A stretch of DNA of 64,000 nt, taken from contig MCFE01000040.1 in NCBI GenBank assembly GCA_002104905.1, positions 62,001 through 126,000 of the forward strand, given 5' to 3'. The notes beneath the pieces were generated by a model that had not been told where the DNA came from, made no database searches, and saw only the letters and a list, made by a program, of their open reading frames with translations. Of the stretch, positions 1 through 11,908 are shown one piece after another. The position numbers and the translations under genes are program-made. Source of the DNA: Basidiobolus meristosporus CBS 931.73. Taxonomy: Eukaryota; Basidiobolomycota; Basidiobolomycetes; Basidiobolales; Basidiobolaceae. Each line of letters begins with the position of its first letter. The stretch's first letter is position 1.

Positions 1-39
1 ACAATAAGGCGAGGTTGCGTTCGGTTAGTGACATTAAGT

Positions 40-879
40 TCAGAGCTTCAGGTTTTCCTGCAGCTCCAGGTGGATCTTGGCTTTGTTTTGCGATGAGCGC
101 GTTTTTTTGTGGTGCTTTAGTTTGTTCGCAAGTTTGATCAGCTTATTGACGCCAAATATCTCCTTGAATGAGGGTAGATCTTCTTGTATGAATTCTGCGG
201 GTGGGGCAACCCTACTGTCCTGTGGATCATTTTGACTGACAGAGAAGAACTTTAGCTCGGCTTCAGGGACCGAAACGATTTCAACAACCGGCTGCTTAGT
301 TGGGATCGCGAGGCTAACATCGGTCCACTCTGAGTTCTGTGGCTTGATCCTGGGGTTGGTAGCTTTAAGGGCTTTTAGGCGGAGAAATACTTCCTGGTAG
401 TTCACCAACTCCAGAGGGATGTAGAGGGACTTTTTCAAGTGGAGGTTATCGGACCATATCTTGTTGATTCTTTTCAATTCATCCGTGTTAACACCATAGA
501 GCAGTGCAATTCCTGCCAATGTGTCAGTGTCCTTAATCCGGTGCACAATGACTCGCTTTTCCTGTAACTCAAGTGCAAGTGAAGAGGATGAGGAGAAATG
601 GGAGGAAAGAGCATCCTCTATCTCGGAGGCGATGTCATCTTCTGTCTTTTGGCGTCTGATAGGAACAAATGGAAAGGACGAGTTAAGAAGCGGATCGGTA
701 GTGGTCTCCGTAGTGTTTTTCCTACGCAATTGGCGATTTCCAATCTGGTCAGGTATGAAGTAACTAGGTTGAAAAGGCTGGTGCTCAAACACACCCGGCT
801 CCATGAAGCCTTGGAAATCCATGTTGTTCTCCAAATCATTAGAGAAATGAAGTGATGAGAAGGCAACCGCGGCGCACAT
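40..879 (-). CDS. LysM-domain protein, intracellular type, 279 aa
   Basis: This is the only ordinary host gene I can support. A single LysM motif occupies about residues 110-156. It has the family pattern: a basic lead-in (VHRIKDTDTLAGIALLYGV), an N-T-D-E-L-K-R-I-N helix turn, and a closing LKKSLYIPLE. The spacing resembles eukaryotic cytosolic LysM proteins of the LYSMD1/2 kind rather than secreted fungal chitin-binding effectors. The N-terminus has no hydrophobic signal peptide, there is no membrane segment, and no cysteine pairs flank the motif. The rest looks low-complexity: a serine run near residue 95 and a lysine-rich C-terminus near residues 246-262. The ATG at 877-879 is chosen because a good TATA box lies about 65 bases upstream; an internal Met at residue 20 is an alternative. 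The reading frame is open without introns and ends in TGA. The molecular role of such intracellular LysM proteins is unclear. Confidence 0.85.
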   Translation of the reverse strand: MCAAVAFSSLHFSNDLENNMDFQGFMEPGVFEHQPFQPSYFIPDQIGNRQLRRKNTTETTTDPLLNSSFPFVPIRRQKTEDDIASEIEDALSSHFSSSSSLALELQEKRVIVHRIKDTDTLAGIALLYGVNTDELKRINKIWSDNLHLKKSLYIPLELVNYQEVFLRLKALKATNPRIKPQNSEWTDVSLAIPTKQPVVEIVSVPEAELKFFSVSQNDPQDSRVAPPAEFIQEDLPSFKEIFGVNKLIKLANKLKHHKKTRSSQNKAKIHLELQENLKL

Positions 880-940
880 CGTATGTTCCTTTAGAGATTG
901 AAGAGCTTAATGGTCCGATTTATCAAAAAACACCACCGCC

Positions 941-950
941 CTTTTTATAG
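941..950 (-). promoter_or_regulatory. TATA box of the LysM gene
   Basis: On the minus strand the sequence reads CTATAAAAAG, a close TATA match. It sits about 62-71 bases upstream of the LysM start codon, leaving room for a transcript start near 910-920 and a short 5' leader. I see no other gene it could serve. Confidence 0.6.
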
Positions 951-3949
951 TTGTAGCAGTTGGAGCGATTTATATGAGCATCAATTAAAACATATCAGTA
1001 GATCAGAATCTCTATATAGCAAGAGTAATAATAGAGTGGAATTCATACAATTCCTGCTGCTCTTGACCGCTACCAAAAGATCTTTCTGCCTGTAGCACAG
1101 TTGGGCCATTGGAGAGTGTCAGAGGAAACCTGTAATTGAGTAGGTAGCATAGTCCAATCACAACGTAATGTGATCTTTTGTGACTTTGGAGACTATATGT
1201 CACCACACACTCGCCCTATAACAATTTACTATTGTAGAGTAGAGATATCCACACCACTCAGCAGTAGCCTAATACCCATCGAGCAAGCACCCACGTTATC
1301 AGACAAACTGGTGCAGCAAAATACCCAAAAGAGCGAGCATCGTTTTCCACACGCCCATAAAATCGACAACATGACAAGCATGTGATCCATCTTCACTCCT
1401 TAGGGTAAATACGGACTCTTATCATAGATAGAAACGAACACCCCAAGTATTTGGTCGAATATGGTGGAATGAGATATGATACGCTCAACGGCAACTGATG
1501 GTGGTTGAGAAACCATTGGGAAACTCCGGTAATGCCTTAAACACTGGTCCACTCAATAGAGTTCTTCAGAACAGTCATCCGCGTGCGTTACCCCAAAAGA
1601 AACTTTACAAAGAAACTCTAAACTGAAGCCCTATTGTGGACGGTTACACCAATCTGGAACTTTGTTTAACCAAGTAAGCTTAAACCAAATCCTTGATGGT
1701 GCAAGATGAGTGCATGATTCAGCACAGAAGCGTTAAACTCCAGTGAAGCCAATGACCAAGCTTTCATCTAAGAAACCATCGCCCATTGGCCAACCTTAAT
1801 GGGCACCCTTTATGGGCCTGCTAGCATTATTAGTCGTGTTGGTCTTATAAGGTTCCTGATTTGAACATGATTGAACCTGGACTTATCCATAGGATTCATT
1901 GATCATCGGGGCCTATGCATCAGATTACTTTACTATAAGTGATAATCAGGTCTGGGAGTAGAGCCCCAGAGTTTGTGCATATGCATGTCATAAAGCAAAA
2001 AGATAGTCATGTTGAAGAGATTGGGCAAGATTCATAGCAACACACTTCGTAGACATGGTTTAAATCTTGAATAGATATAGATGCCTGATAATCATCCTAA
2101 TTCCTTAATCACGGCCAGCATAGTATAGATTATGCAGGAAATCAGCCATGGCTGACAACGCTGCCAGAAACTAATGCTTGGATGGCAGGAATGCAACTGT
2201 GGCTGCAACCTTGTTTACAGTGCCAGTTTACAATTCCTAGGTGCATATCCCAGAGTCACCATATCAGCAAGTCAAAGGGTTGATTTGGCCAGTATGTTAT
2301 GCCGCTACTATCCATCTCTTCTATTACGAATATGCAGGTACTCAGTACTCTCCAAATAGGATCATTCAATGTTGTGCTCTTCGAACATACTGCTGGCTCT
2401 TTATTCTAGATACCCAGGCGGGCCTAATTTTATGCTATCTGGATATCATCACGCAATCCTATGGACATAATTCGAGTTTTTCCTGATTTTCCATCGCCGT
2501 AGTTCACGAAACTTTTGTGCTGGCTGTAGAACGTTGTCTTTTCAGTTTGGCTTGTGGGTGAGTTTGGGAGTTTTGCTACACTTCAGTATATATCCAGCTG
2601 TAAAGTGCGTAGTAGAGCTTGAGGAGAAACATGCTTGACAGTTGTAAACCCCTTCACTTACAGAGCTAGACTATGATCTGGGCGTGTGTTTCCAGATTTT
2701 CACATGTCCTAGTATTTGAATCAACCACTCATATCCTTCATGGCGATCTTGGCCGCATAGATACCCACCTTGATATATAGGTGTGGCTACAGATTATTCT
2801 GTTCTGTTCTTTACTCGCTATGAATCCATTATTATTTTCATTCTTTACTGGTTATCAAGAATTGCTATAATCTACAGTTTCATATGGGGCTCAGCATGAT
2901 TGGATAGTCTCGTGAGCGCGGCTATAGACGTATTGGATCTACTGCAATTAGCTAGTTCAGCACCTAGAGTGTTCCCGTAGCAAAAGTTTCCACTTGGCCT
3001 AAAAAGCACACTCAACCCCTCTATGGAAAATATCAAACTTGAACATCATATGGTATTCCTCTGGTATTCTGCTGGTGTTCTACGGGTATTTTTAGTCAAT
3101 TTCCTGTTCAAGTATCTCTAGAGTCAGTGAGCCAATTGGTATTGTACTTGACCTGAGTATTATTCTGGCACTACACCTTCCAAGGCATATGTTTATTTGT
3201 CACCAGGCAGGCTAGAACGTGGGATCCTAGAAGTTGTAACTTCAATACCTAGAAAAAAATACTCAGTGCTTGAGACCACTGTATGTAGTATTTATTCTGT
3301 GATGATTTTAGAGTTTAAGGCCTAAATATCATATTCACATCTTATAGTAATAGAAATGCCTACTTTGTAACAGTATTGGAGATATTGCAATGAATGGGAG
3401 TGCTAGTTGATTGTGATATTTGCTTAATGCTTTATTAAGTATAAAATTAATATCTATACTTTCAGATTGTCTTTGTTGCTGATGTTTAGGGGACATTAGA
3501 AGTGATTGTACAAACAAGTAGATTATCCCTAAGAAAAGTCTCAAATTTGAAACACATCTGGCAATTGGTTAGTATTCTGCTGGTGTTCTAACAGTTTTTG
3601 CTGGCATTCAGCTGGTTTCTCTCCTTTAAGTTTTTAGTTGTAACTTTTGGTAGAAGCAGAAAGTAGCCATTTACTAGGTTTGGAACAGATGCCAGTTGGC
3701 CTAGTCTTCACTTCAAAATCTTGTCTGCTTGTCTACCAAATAGCTACTTCATAAGATATTCAGAGTTGCAAGTTGAGAGCAGCTTGAAATTTGGTCAATA
3801 ACATGACAACACTCTGCTGGCCATTTCTTAATTTTCTCATAGGGTATGTTTCTTTAACTTGATGTTTTATTTTTTGTAAATGTGGTGTTTATACACAATT
3901 ATGGTCTTTGCTAAGCAAGAATGAAAGACATACTTGGAAAGGTTCTTCA
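951..3949. other. Intergenic DNA with no recognisable gene
   Basis: I find no convincing protein, tRNA or rRNA here. Short open frames on both strands have no family features and overlap at random. From about 2600 the sequence becomes AT-rich and CpG-poor like the repeats further right. A phrase resembling TATTCTGCTGGTGTTCTA recurs near 3065 and 3573, so the right half is probably very old repeat DNA. Confidence 0.5.
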
Positions 3950-4291
3950 TGTTGTAAGTATTGTATAACACCTATAAACTTGTCTAGCTTAGTAACTTGG
4001 ATTATAGTCTACAAATCTTAGTGATTTCTGGCTATATTCTTTGTTGGAACTTACTTCAAATACTTTCACCAAAAAATCAGATGCTCAGAATATGAAGTAT
4101 CTAAAAGCTGTCTAAACAGCCCCAAGATTTGCACATGTGCTCTTGGGACCTTTCTAAGCATATTCTCAATGCTTGCAAAGACCACACTAAAGCATAAGTA
4201 CTACCTCTACGTTCAATAAATCATTAAGTGAGAACCATATAAAATACTTATATTCTGGAATGCTTCCAGTGTTTTCAGTGCTCTTACATTG
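3950..4291 (+). repeat. Decayed Copia LTR, plus orientation
   Basis: It follows the Copia LTR seen intact elsewhere in the window. It starts TGTTGTAAG, has a CTTAGTAACTTGGATTAT block, then a CACATGTGCTCTTGGGACC block, then a TTCAATAAATCATTAAGTGA polyadenylation block, and ends near CTCTTACA. Many substitutions and small indels separate it from the younger copies, so it is an old fragment. Confidence 0.75.
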
Positions 4292-4309
4292 TTTCAGGTA
4301 TGTGTGCAA

Positions 4310-4850
4310 GGATAGGGGCTCTTTATAGAACTCTAAATCTATCATATACTGGGTATCAGACATTTTGTAAAATAATCCAAGTTAATCCCACTAAGGAATT
4401 GGCCAGGGATCACTGGGACTTTTATATTGTGAAATAACTGACCATGGGAATATTTAGATGTGACTGCATAATACACAATACTCTCACTCAACTCATTGTA
4501 CATACACACAATGCATTAGATTAAGTAAATTATGTGGTATTGACTTGATGATTTGTTGAATGCACAGGAAGTATGTATGCTTTAGTTCAGTCTTTTTAAG
4601 CATGTACAATATGCTAAGGAAGGTTCTAAGAGCACATATGCCATGTTTGAGGCAGTTTGGACAACTTTGGGATATTTTATGTTCTGGAGAACTGATATTC
4701 TATGAAAATATTGCAAGTAAATCCCAACAAGAGATTTGGGCAAAATTCTCTAAAATTTGATGAAAATGATCCAAGTAATTAAGTTAGGCAAATATAGTGG
4801 TGTAAATACAAGACTTACAGTACTTCCACTCAGCTAAGTACTAATGCAAC
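4310..4850 (-). repeat. Two decayed minus-strand Copia LTR fragments
   Basis: About 4310-4490 and 4515-4830 each match the reverse complement of the Copia LTR. Recognisable pieces are TAAATCCCAACAAG, then TAAGTTAGGCAAATA, and the inner edge CTTCCACTCAGCTAAGTA. That edge corresponds to the end of pol plus the polypurine tract of an element pointing left. Both are heavily diverged. Confidence 0.7.
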
Positions 4851-4879
4851 TGGTCCTATTTGGGATATGAGATATTTAA

Positions 4880-5915
4880 GTTTGTAACATACCAATTGGA
4901 TTGTTACTGGCAATATCAGCAAATTCTCACCAAATTCCTTGTTGAAGGTTACTTTGCACAGTTTCACCAGAATAGTAGTTACCCAGTACATGATATTTCT
5001 GAAAGTTTCCTAGACAGTCCAAAACTTTGCATACATAGTGTTGGAACTTTCATATACATAATCTACATGCTTATATTGCCACAACCATGTAAAAGTATAT
5101 CTACTATTTCAACATTCAATAAATCAGTAACTGAAGCCTAATTATCTACTTCTCCCAATTACTTCCAGTATCTCCAAAATTCTTACAACAGGCTATGCAC
5201 CCCAAGCTCTCACTCTCTGGGGCTTATAATACTACTAATACTAGAATTTTCCCTTCCGCTGAAAATTGAATGGATCTAACTACCTAGTTTGGTAGGTGAT
5301 GATGCTGAGGCTACACCAGCAAACAGGCCTTGGGATATTGCTAAAAAAGAAGAATGCTCTCATTGAGGTGTAGATAGTTAGTCTTAAAGTACCAGAAGAA
5401 ACAGTAAAGAGCCTTAAACCACATATGCCTTAATGTTAAAGCCAAATTGCCAATTCAATGTTCAAGAGCAAAACCAGCAAAGAATGCCTGGAAGGTACTT
5501 AAAGGCACCTATTGGTCATGTTCAGCTGTAAAGAAAGTGCATCTTGAATGAAGACTGTATAACAATCTTGCTCACAAGCAAAGAAATGAAAAATCCAATT
5601 AAAGTAATTACCTGGTTGGCTGATGAGTTGAAATTAGCAGGTGTATAAATGGCTAATGAAGATGTAATAGTTACCCTCCTAAATAGCCTGACAGACAGGC
5701 TTGAGGGCCTTGTATCAGTTCTGGAGTCCTGAACAAAAAGCTTGACCTTAAATTGAATATATGTAAGGTTCCCTGGATGGGGAATCTAGAAAATGAAGTG
5801 CCAATAAGAAGCAATAAGAAAATATCTTAATAGGCAACAATAACCACCAAAACAGGTGCTCAAGACCCTTCAAAGGTAACAGCAACCTTATTAGGAGCTA
5901 TTGCTAAAGGAAAGG
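4880..5915 (+). pseudogene. Copia relic: 5' LTR and gag remains
   Basis: A diverged plus-strand Copia LTR ends at 5190 (CTTACAACA). The usual GGCTATGCACCCCAAG start of gag follows directly. Downstream, pieces of gag can be followed by similarity to the better copies: a block matching CTTAATGTTAAAGCCAAATTGC, the CAAGAGCAAAACCAGCAAAGAATG block, then the segment before the zinc knuckle. It is full of stops and indels and breaks off near 5915, where an unrelated repeat begins. No protein can be made from it. Confidence 0.75.
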
Positions 5916-5924
5916 ACACACTTT

Positions 5925-7265
5925 AAACTAACGCTTCAGAAGTGGGATGATATGCAGAAAAAGCCTGACCATGACAATGATGCAACCACTCAATATGGAA
6001 TTCACACAAACAAGAGCTAGAGCACACATATAAGGGGGACTAGAATCCATCAGGGAGAAGGATAATATTGGATAATTACTGAAAAGCTCTTTGTGGATAT
6101 GCAGGAGGTGTTCATGGCAAGAGTGGCAGCAACCAAGCATATATTTGTAAGATGCATGTGTTACCAGCAATACAAGGTATGTGGCAACTTTGCAAGTATC
6201 ACACTAAAAAGCCATAAAGTTGAGTTGATAGAAGTGTGTCAATTGCAGCAGGTGCACACATATGTAGAGGTTAGTAAGCAGGAGGCCATAGTTTTTTTTG
6301 ATTTCAACTACATGAGGAATACCCAAGGTAGTAAAGAGGGGTGATTCTACAGTGGAATATATAAACGGCACAAGGGGAGGAAGAAAAACAAAATACCATT
6401 TGGCAAATTTGTACAATAGCATTATACAGAGCTAGCAGTAGGATGCTGTACTGCCACTATAATGCCAGCAGAGGTTTGCAAAGTGGCTGTAAGTGCACTA
6501 TCAAGTTTCTTGCCATATAACGCAATTGAATGTATTGGCCAGTTAGGTCTGCTGAAATAAATGTAGAGCACACTAAGACCATTAGAATGGAATGCAATTC
6601 TTGTCAAAAGACCACATAAACACTGTCAATTTTTCACTTTATTTGGCAGTAAATTCAGCATAATGCCATCATGATCACATCATAAGATTGTGTGCAGGGT
6701 CAATAATTCCAAGCTGCCTGCATTCCAATGGACTTATTATGGGATCTTGATGGCTGATCCAGATTGGATTCACTCACAAGACCATATCATTTTTCATAGG
6801 GAAGTGATCCAACTTCTTGGAGTGCCCATCAATGTTCCACACTTCACTATAGGCATTGCAATAATCCCATGCATTTTTGAAGCTGTTTATTAGTCTGTCA
6901 GTAGAATCTCCACTCTGTTCACAATCAAGGATGTGGAAGCTGTGGTAGACAAGTTGTCTTTATCTGCAAACTCATCTTATTCACTGGAATGTTGCTCATC
7001 TGGCTGTGATTCCAACTCTTTACAAAGAAGCAGTTGTCTTACTGGTAAATATTTTGGCTATTTGTGGATTCAGCCTATTCTGGGTTGAAGGTGAACTCTG
7101 GTGAGAAATGCCAATCTTTTCTTACACCTCCCTGTGTGAGATTAGAGCTGACTTTTTCTCTTCATACTTACCTTCACAACTGCCAGGTTGTTCATTGCTA
7201 CCTTGACTGAGTGCCTTTTAGATTACACTACACTTTTTCATTGATCAAAGCTGTACTAGTGCATC
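5925..7265 (+). repeat. Uncharacterised repeat family X, copy 1 left part
   Basis: I do not recognise the family. A stretch at about 6045-6310 stays open in one frame. It encodes a peptide with the blocks QEVFMARVAATKHIF, GNFASITLKSHKVE and EVCQLQQV, and related peptides in the same frame appear near 44180 (minus), 44960-45150 and 54500-54650. Further along, blocks near 6430-6490 and 6650-6760 recur near 43650-43950 (minus) and 63650-63760. The end at 7265 is set by a Copia insertion, and the family resumes at 11909. It could be a decayed mobile element or a multicopy gene; nothing visible decides this. Confidence 0.5.
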
Positions 7266-7596
7266 TGTTGTAAAAATTTATAATTCCACCTAAATATCCA
7301 CCTAACTTAGTCACTTAGATCATTACCTTCAAGCCCTAGGGAATGCTGACCAAATTCCTTGTTAGGCTTTACGTAGAATATTTACCTAGAACATGAAAGT
7401 TCTCAAAGTTGCCCAAACAGCCCAAAACTTGGCACACATGTTCTTGGGACCTTCCTTAACCTAATCTATGTGTTTGCTATACCAAGACCATGTAAAAGTA
7501 TAAATACTACTTTTACATCCAATAAATTTTCAAGTGAAACCACATAATCTACTTGTCTTTCCAATCACTTCCAATATCTCCAAGACTCTTACAGCA
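7266..7596 (+). repeat. 5' LTR of Copia-1
   Basis: It runs from TGTTGTAAAA to CTTACAGCA. It includes AGTATAAATACT as a TATA-like core and CCAATAAA as a polyadenylation-type signal, in the order expected for U3-R. Its 3' edge abuts GGCTATGAGCCCC, where gag starts. Confidence 0.88.
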
Positions 7597-7600
7597 GGCT

Positions 7601-10600
7601 ATGAGCCCCAAGCTGTCACTCTCTGTAGTGTATACTACTGCTATTACTGGAATTTTTCTCTCTGCTGAAAAGTTGGATGGATCCCATTACCAAGTGTGGA
7701 AGGTGAAGATGAAGATGCTGCTACAAGAAAGAGGCCTTTGGGCTATTGTCATGGGTGAAGAATGCCCTCCTAAAAACATGGGAGAGGAAGCCTTAAAGTA
7801 CCAGAAGAAAGAACAAAGTGCTTTTAACTGCATTTGCCTTAATGTTAAAGACAAATTGCTAATTCAATGCTCAAGAGCAAAAACAGCAAAGAATGCTGGG
7901 TAGGCATTAGAAGACACCTACTGGTCATGTTCAGTTGCTGAGAAGATGAATCTGAGACAAAAATGCTTTACTACAAAGATGCTGCCAGGAGAAGAAATGA
8001 AAAATCTATTTAACCAAATTACCCTGCTGGTGGATGAAATGGAATCTGTGGGCATACCAACCATTGATGAGGACATAATATGTACCATCCTGAATAGCCT
8101 GACAGACACATCTCAGGGCCTTCTATCAGCCCTAGAGTCCAGAACTGAAGATTTGACCTTAAATTACGTATATGAAAGGCTTCTGGATGAAGAATTAAGA
8201 AAATCAAGCGCCAATAAGTTGGAAAAAGAAAATGCTTTAATAAGCAATGATAACCAATAAAGGAGGTACCCAAGACCCTAAAAAACCAACAGCAACCTGT
8301 TTTGAAACTACTGCTAAAGGAAAGGACATACATCAGACCAGTGTCTCAAAACAAAAGATAATCAGCAAAAGAAGCCTGAATATGGAAATGCTGCAAGAAC
8401 TGATGATAAACTATTCATATCTGCACTAAATCTGACCACAAACAAGGATTCTCAGATGTGGTACATTGACTCTGGAGCATCTCAACACTTTACAGACCAA
8501 AAAGAACTCTTTACCAAATATCAAGAAATTTCAAATAAGAAGGTCTCATGGGTGACAATAGAACACTTGATGCAGTGGGAGAAGGAACAATCCTAGTAAG
8601 CCTTAGAAGCAGTGAAGGAAGCCATACATTAGCCTTTAAAGAAGTACTCTATGTACCAGAAATAGCCAAGAATCTACTATCTTTAAGCAAGACCATAGCA
8701 GAAGGACTCAGTCTCAGCTCTGACAATTCTGGATGCAGGATCACTAATCAAAATGGCACCTATATTGCTTTGGGTATCAGAGATCAAAATCTATACAAGC
8801 TGACTTATATTCCATTATATCTGGGAGACAGTATAAGTAACTTAAATGAAGAAATACCAATGCTTTGGCTCAAGAAATGTGGACACATCAATTTTGAATA
8901 TTTACGCAAAATGATTAAAGATCAGCTAATTTCTGGAGAAAAAATTAATCCCCCAGCTAGCTTGGAGCACTGTGAAGCCTGCATATATGGGAACCAAACC
9001 AGACAACTGTACAAGAACTCTGGGTTAATCAAAATTAAGAAAAAATTAGATCTAATTCACTCAGACCTGTGTGGACATATGTAAAATTTATCCTTGGGTG
9101 GGATGAAGTATTCAGCTACGTTTATTGATGATCATACAAGATACACATTGGTTTACTTCATGGAGAGAAAGGAAGAAGCTCTGTCTAGGTTAAGGGAGTT
9201 GAAAGCCATGGTGGAGAGAGAAACTGGTGAAAAAATCAAGAAAATACACTCTGACAATGGTGGAGAATATACCTCAATACGTTTCATCCACTTTTGCAAA
9301 ATTCATAGGATAAAGCAAGAGACTACTGTATCATACTCCCCACAACAAAATGGGGTAGCAGAATGTGCTAACAGATCAATAACTGATATGGTAAGTTCTA
9401 TGATCCATGATCAAAGATTATTCCATGATTTTTGGGCAGAATCAGTTGATACTGCAGTATACCTTAAAAATAGGAGTTACAACAGAATACTTTGTGATTC
9501 TACTCCATTTGAAGCATGGCATGGGTACAGACCAAGTACAGAACATCTAAGAATATTTGGGTGTACAGCATATGCCAAGAAACTGCGTGGAAATCAGTCA
9601 AGATATGAGCCAAAATGTGTAAAATGCATATTTTTGGGCCACTACAATGAGAGTTAGGCACACAGACTCTACAATAGCAAAGCAAAGAAGCTGAGCAAGT
9701 CCTAGGATGTGTTGTTTGATGAAAATTAAAATTTTCACAAAAAATGACATTAGATGATGACAAAAATCTGATCTCAAGTCCACCAATTGTCAAGATTGAA
9801 TCAGAGCAAAACAATGAAAGTTTGTTCACTCCAGAGGACTCTACAACCATGGTTCAGCCTGAAACAGTGCCAAGGAATATCCCAGAAGTGATCATTCCAG
9901 TATCAAATGCCTGGAGATCCAATTAGACAAGAAATAGCCAAAATTACTATATCAATGAGGGTACAAACTTAGCCTATGCCTATTCAGTCCGTTTTGATGA
10001 GCCCCAGACTGTAAAAGAAGCCCTAATTAGCCCTCAGAAAAAGTTTGGAGATCTGCAATGACTGAGGAATATCAGGCCTTGATGGAAAATCATACCTGGA
10101 CTTGGTCAAATTACCAATCAACCAAAAAGCAATTGGATGCAGAAGGGTCTTCAAGACAAAATACAAGGCTGATGGTACAATTGAAAGATACAAAGCAAGA
10201 CTTGTAGCAAAAGGATACTCTCAAACAAAAGGACTTGACTATAGTGAGACCTTTGCACCAGTAGCCAAGTTTAATTCCATCAGATTAATATTGGATATTG
10301 CAGCCAAAAATAAGTTTTTTACTCATCTAATGGATGCAAAACTGCATTTTTCAATGGAGAACTTGATGAGTGCATGAATATGGACCAGCCTGTTGGATTT
10401 GCTGACCAAGATAACCCCCATTTGGTCTGCAAGCTTAAAAAGTCTCTATAAGGTCTTAAACAGTCACCAAGAGCCTGGAATTGCAAGATAGATTCTAATT
10501 GAAATCTTTGAGTTTCAAAAGAAGTAATGCTGACTATAGTATATGCTATAAGCCAGATAGAGCAAATCCAGCTCTATTAGCTCCACATGTGGATGATCTT

Positions 10601-11560
10601 ATTATAGCCACCAAGAACCTAAAAGCTTTAGAAGAGTCTAAATCCAGCCTCTCTAAGGAGTTCAAGATGACTGATCTAGGAGAACTCACTTACTACTTAT
10701 GGATTAAGTTCTCCATCAACAGAAGTACCCACACTATCATCCTAAGCCAATCCAAGTATACTCAAGATATACTAAAGAGGTACCAAATGGAAGATTGTAA
10801 ACCTGCAGCTACCCCAATGGAGACAAGCCTTAACTTGGTCAAAGCTCAACCAAATCAAGAGAGCTTGGTGCCATCTGAAAGCTCTGAGTTTCCTTATCAG
10901 TCTATGGCTGACAGTCTGATGTACATTACACTTGGAACATGTCCAGACATCTCATATTCAGTGGGAGTTGTCAGCCTACATAATCAGAACCATGGGTCTG
11001 ATCATATTGCAGCAGTTCAGCGGATTTTTAGATACCTGAAAGAAACTGCTAATATCTGCTTAAAATACACTTATAAGAATTCAGAACAGGATCTTGTGGG
11101 ATACTCTGATGCTGACTGGGAACAAAATTTGGAAGACAGAAGATCCACCACAGGATACACCTTTCTTTACTGTAAAGGAGCAATCTCATGGAATTCAAGA
11201 AAGCAACCAATTGTTGCACTTTCTATCACAGAGGTAGAGTATATGGCAGCCTGTGAAGCTACAAAAGTAGCAATGTGGTTAAAAAAGCTTTTTATAGATT
11301 TAGGCCTATGTCAAATTACGCCTATTACTTTATTTTGAGATAATCAAGGATGTATAGAATTAGATAGAAATCCAAATTTTGATGCTAGAACTAAGCACAT
11401 AGATATTAGACATCATTTCATACATGAAGCTGTAGAGAATAACTAAGTTAGTGTAGTATACTGTCATTCAGATGAAATGATTGCAGACTATTTACCAAAC
11501 CATTAGCTAGAGACCAGCTTGAATATCTTAGGTCAATATTAGGACTAGTCCGTTTGAGCA
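7601..11560 (+). pseudogene. Copia-1 gag-pol pseudogene
   Basis: Gag starts just after the 5' LTR. Its features include an EKLDGSHYQVWKVKMKMLL block typical of Copia gag. Protease is seen as MWYIDSGASQHF near 8455-8495. Integrase shows HINFEYLRKM and CEACIYGNQ in the zinc-binding part, then HSDLC, HSDNGGEY and SPQQNGVAE for the D, D, E residues. Reverse transcriptase shows [21 protein letters not shown] and a PHVDDLII box, where YVDD has become HVDD. RNase H shows SITEVEYMAACEATK. Stops and frameshifts break it at many points, for example near 7900, 8258, 9082, 9656, 9924, 10375 and 11337, so it cannot encode a working polyprotein. Confidence 0.9.
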
Positions 11561-11576
11561 TTTTGCTGAGTGGGAG

Positions 11577-11908
11577 TGTTGTAAAAAGTTGTAAATTCGC
11601 CTAAATACTCACCTAACTTAGTCACTTGGATCATTACCTTCAAATCCTAGGGAATGCTTATCAAATTCCTTGTTGGAATTTACTTGGAATATTTACCCAG
11701 TACATGAAAATTCCCAAAGTTGCCTAAATAGCCCCAAACTTTGCACATATGTTTGTGGGACCTTCCTTGATCTATTCTATGTGCTTGTAATGCCAAGACC
11801 ATGTAAAAGTATAAATACTACTTTTGCATTCAATAAATCATTAAGTGAAAACCACATAATCTACTTGTCCTCCCAATCACTTCCAATATCTCCAAGACTC
11901 TTACAACA
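11577..11908 (+). repeat. 3' LTR of Copia-1
   Basis: It begins TGTTGTAAAAAG immediately after GAGTGGGAG and ends CTCTTACAACA. The TATA block AGTATAAATACT and the CAATAAATCATTAAGTG block are kept. Confidence 0.88.

Larger units (their letters stand above)
7266..11908 (+). mobile_element. Full-length Copia element, mutated (Copia-1)
   Basis: Two LTRs (7266-7596 and 11577-11908) bracket a gag-pol region. The 5-bp flanks are GCATC on the left and ACATC on the right, so this is one insertion event with one target-site mutation. Domain order is gag, protease, integrase, reverse transcriptase, RNase H, which defines Ty1/Copia. A TGGGAG purine tract precedes the 3' LTR. The two LTRs differ at many sites and the coding region has many stops, so the insertion is old. 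It sits inside family X, which continues on both sides. Confidence 0.9.

Noticed and set aside
521-866. Plus-strand and second minus-strand open frames opposite the LysM gene
   Set aside because: They lie inside the LysM coding region in other frames and have no features of their own.
1390-2160. Possible small RNA gene next to the LysM gene
   Set aside because: No tRNA B-box (GGTTCGANTCC-type), snRNA core or foldable cloverleaf was found on reading.
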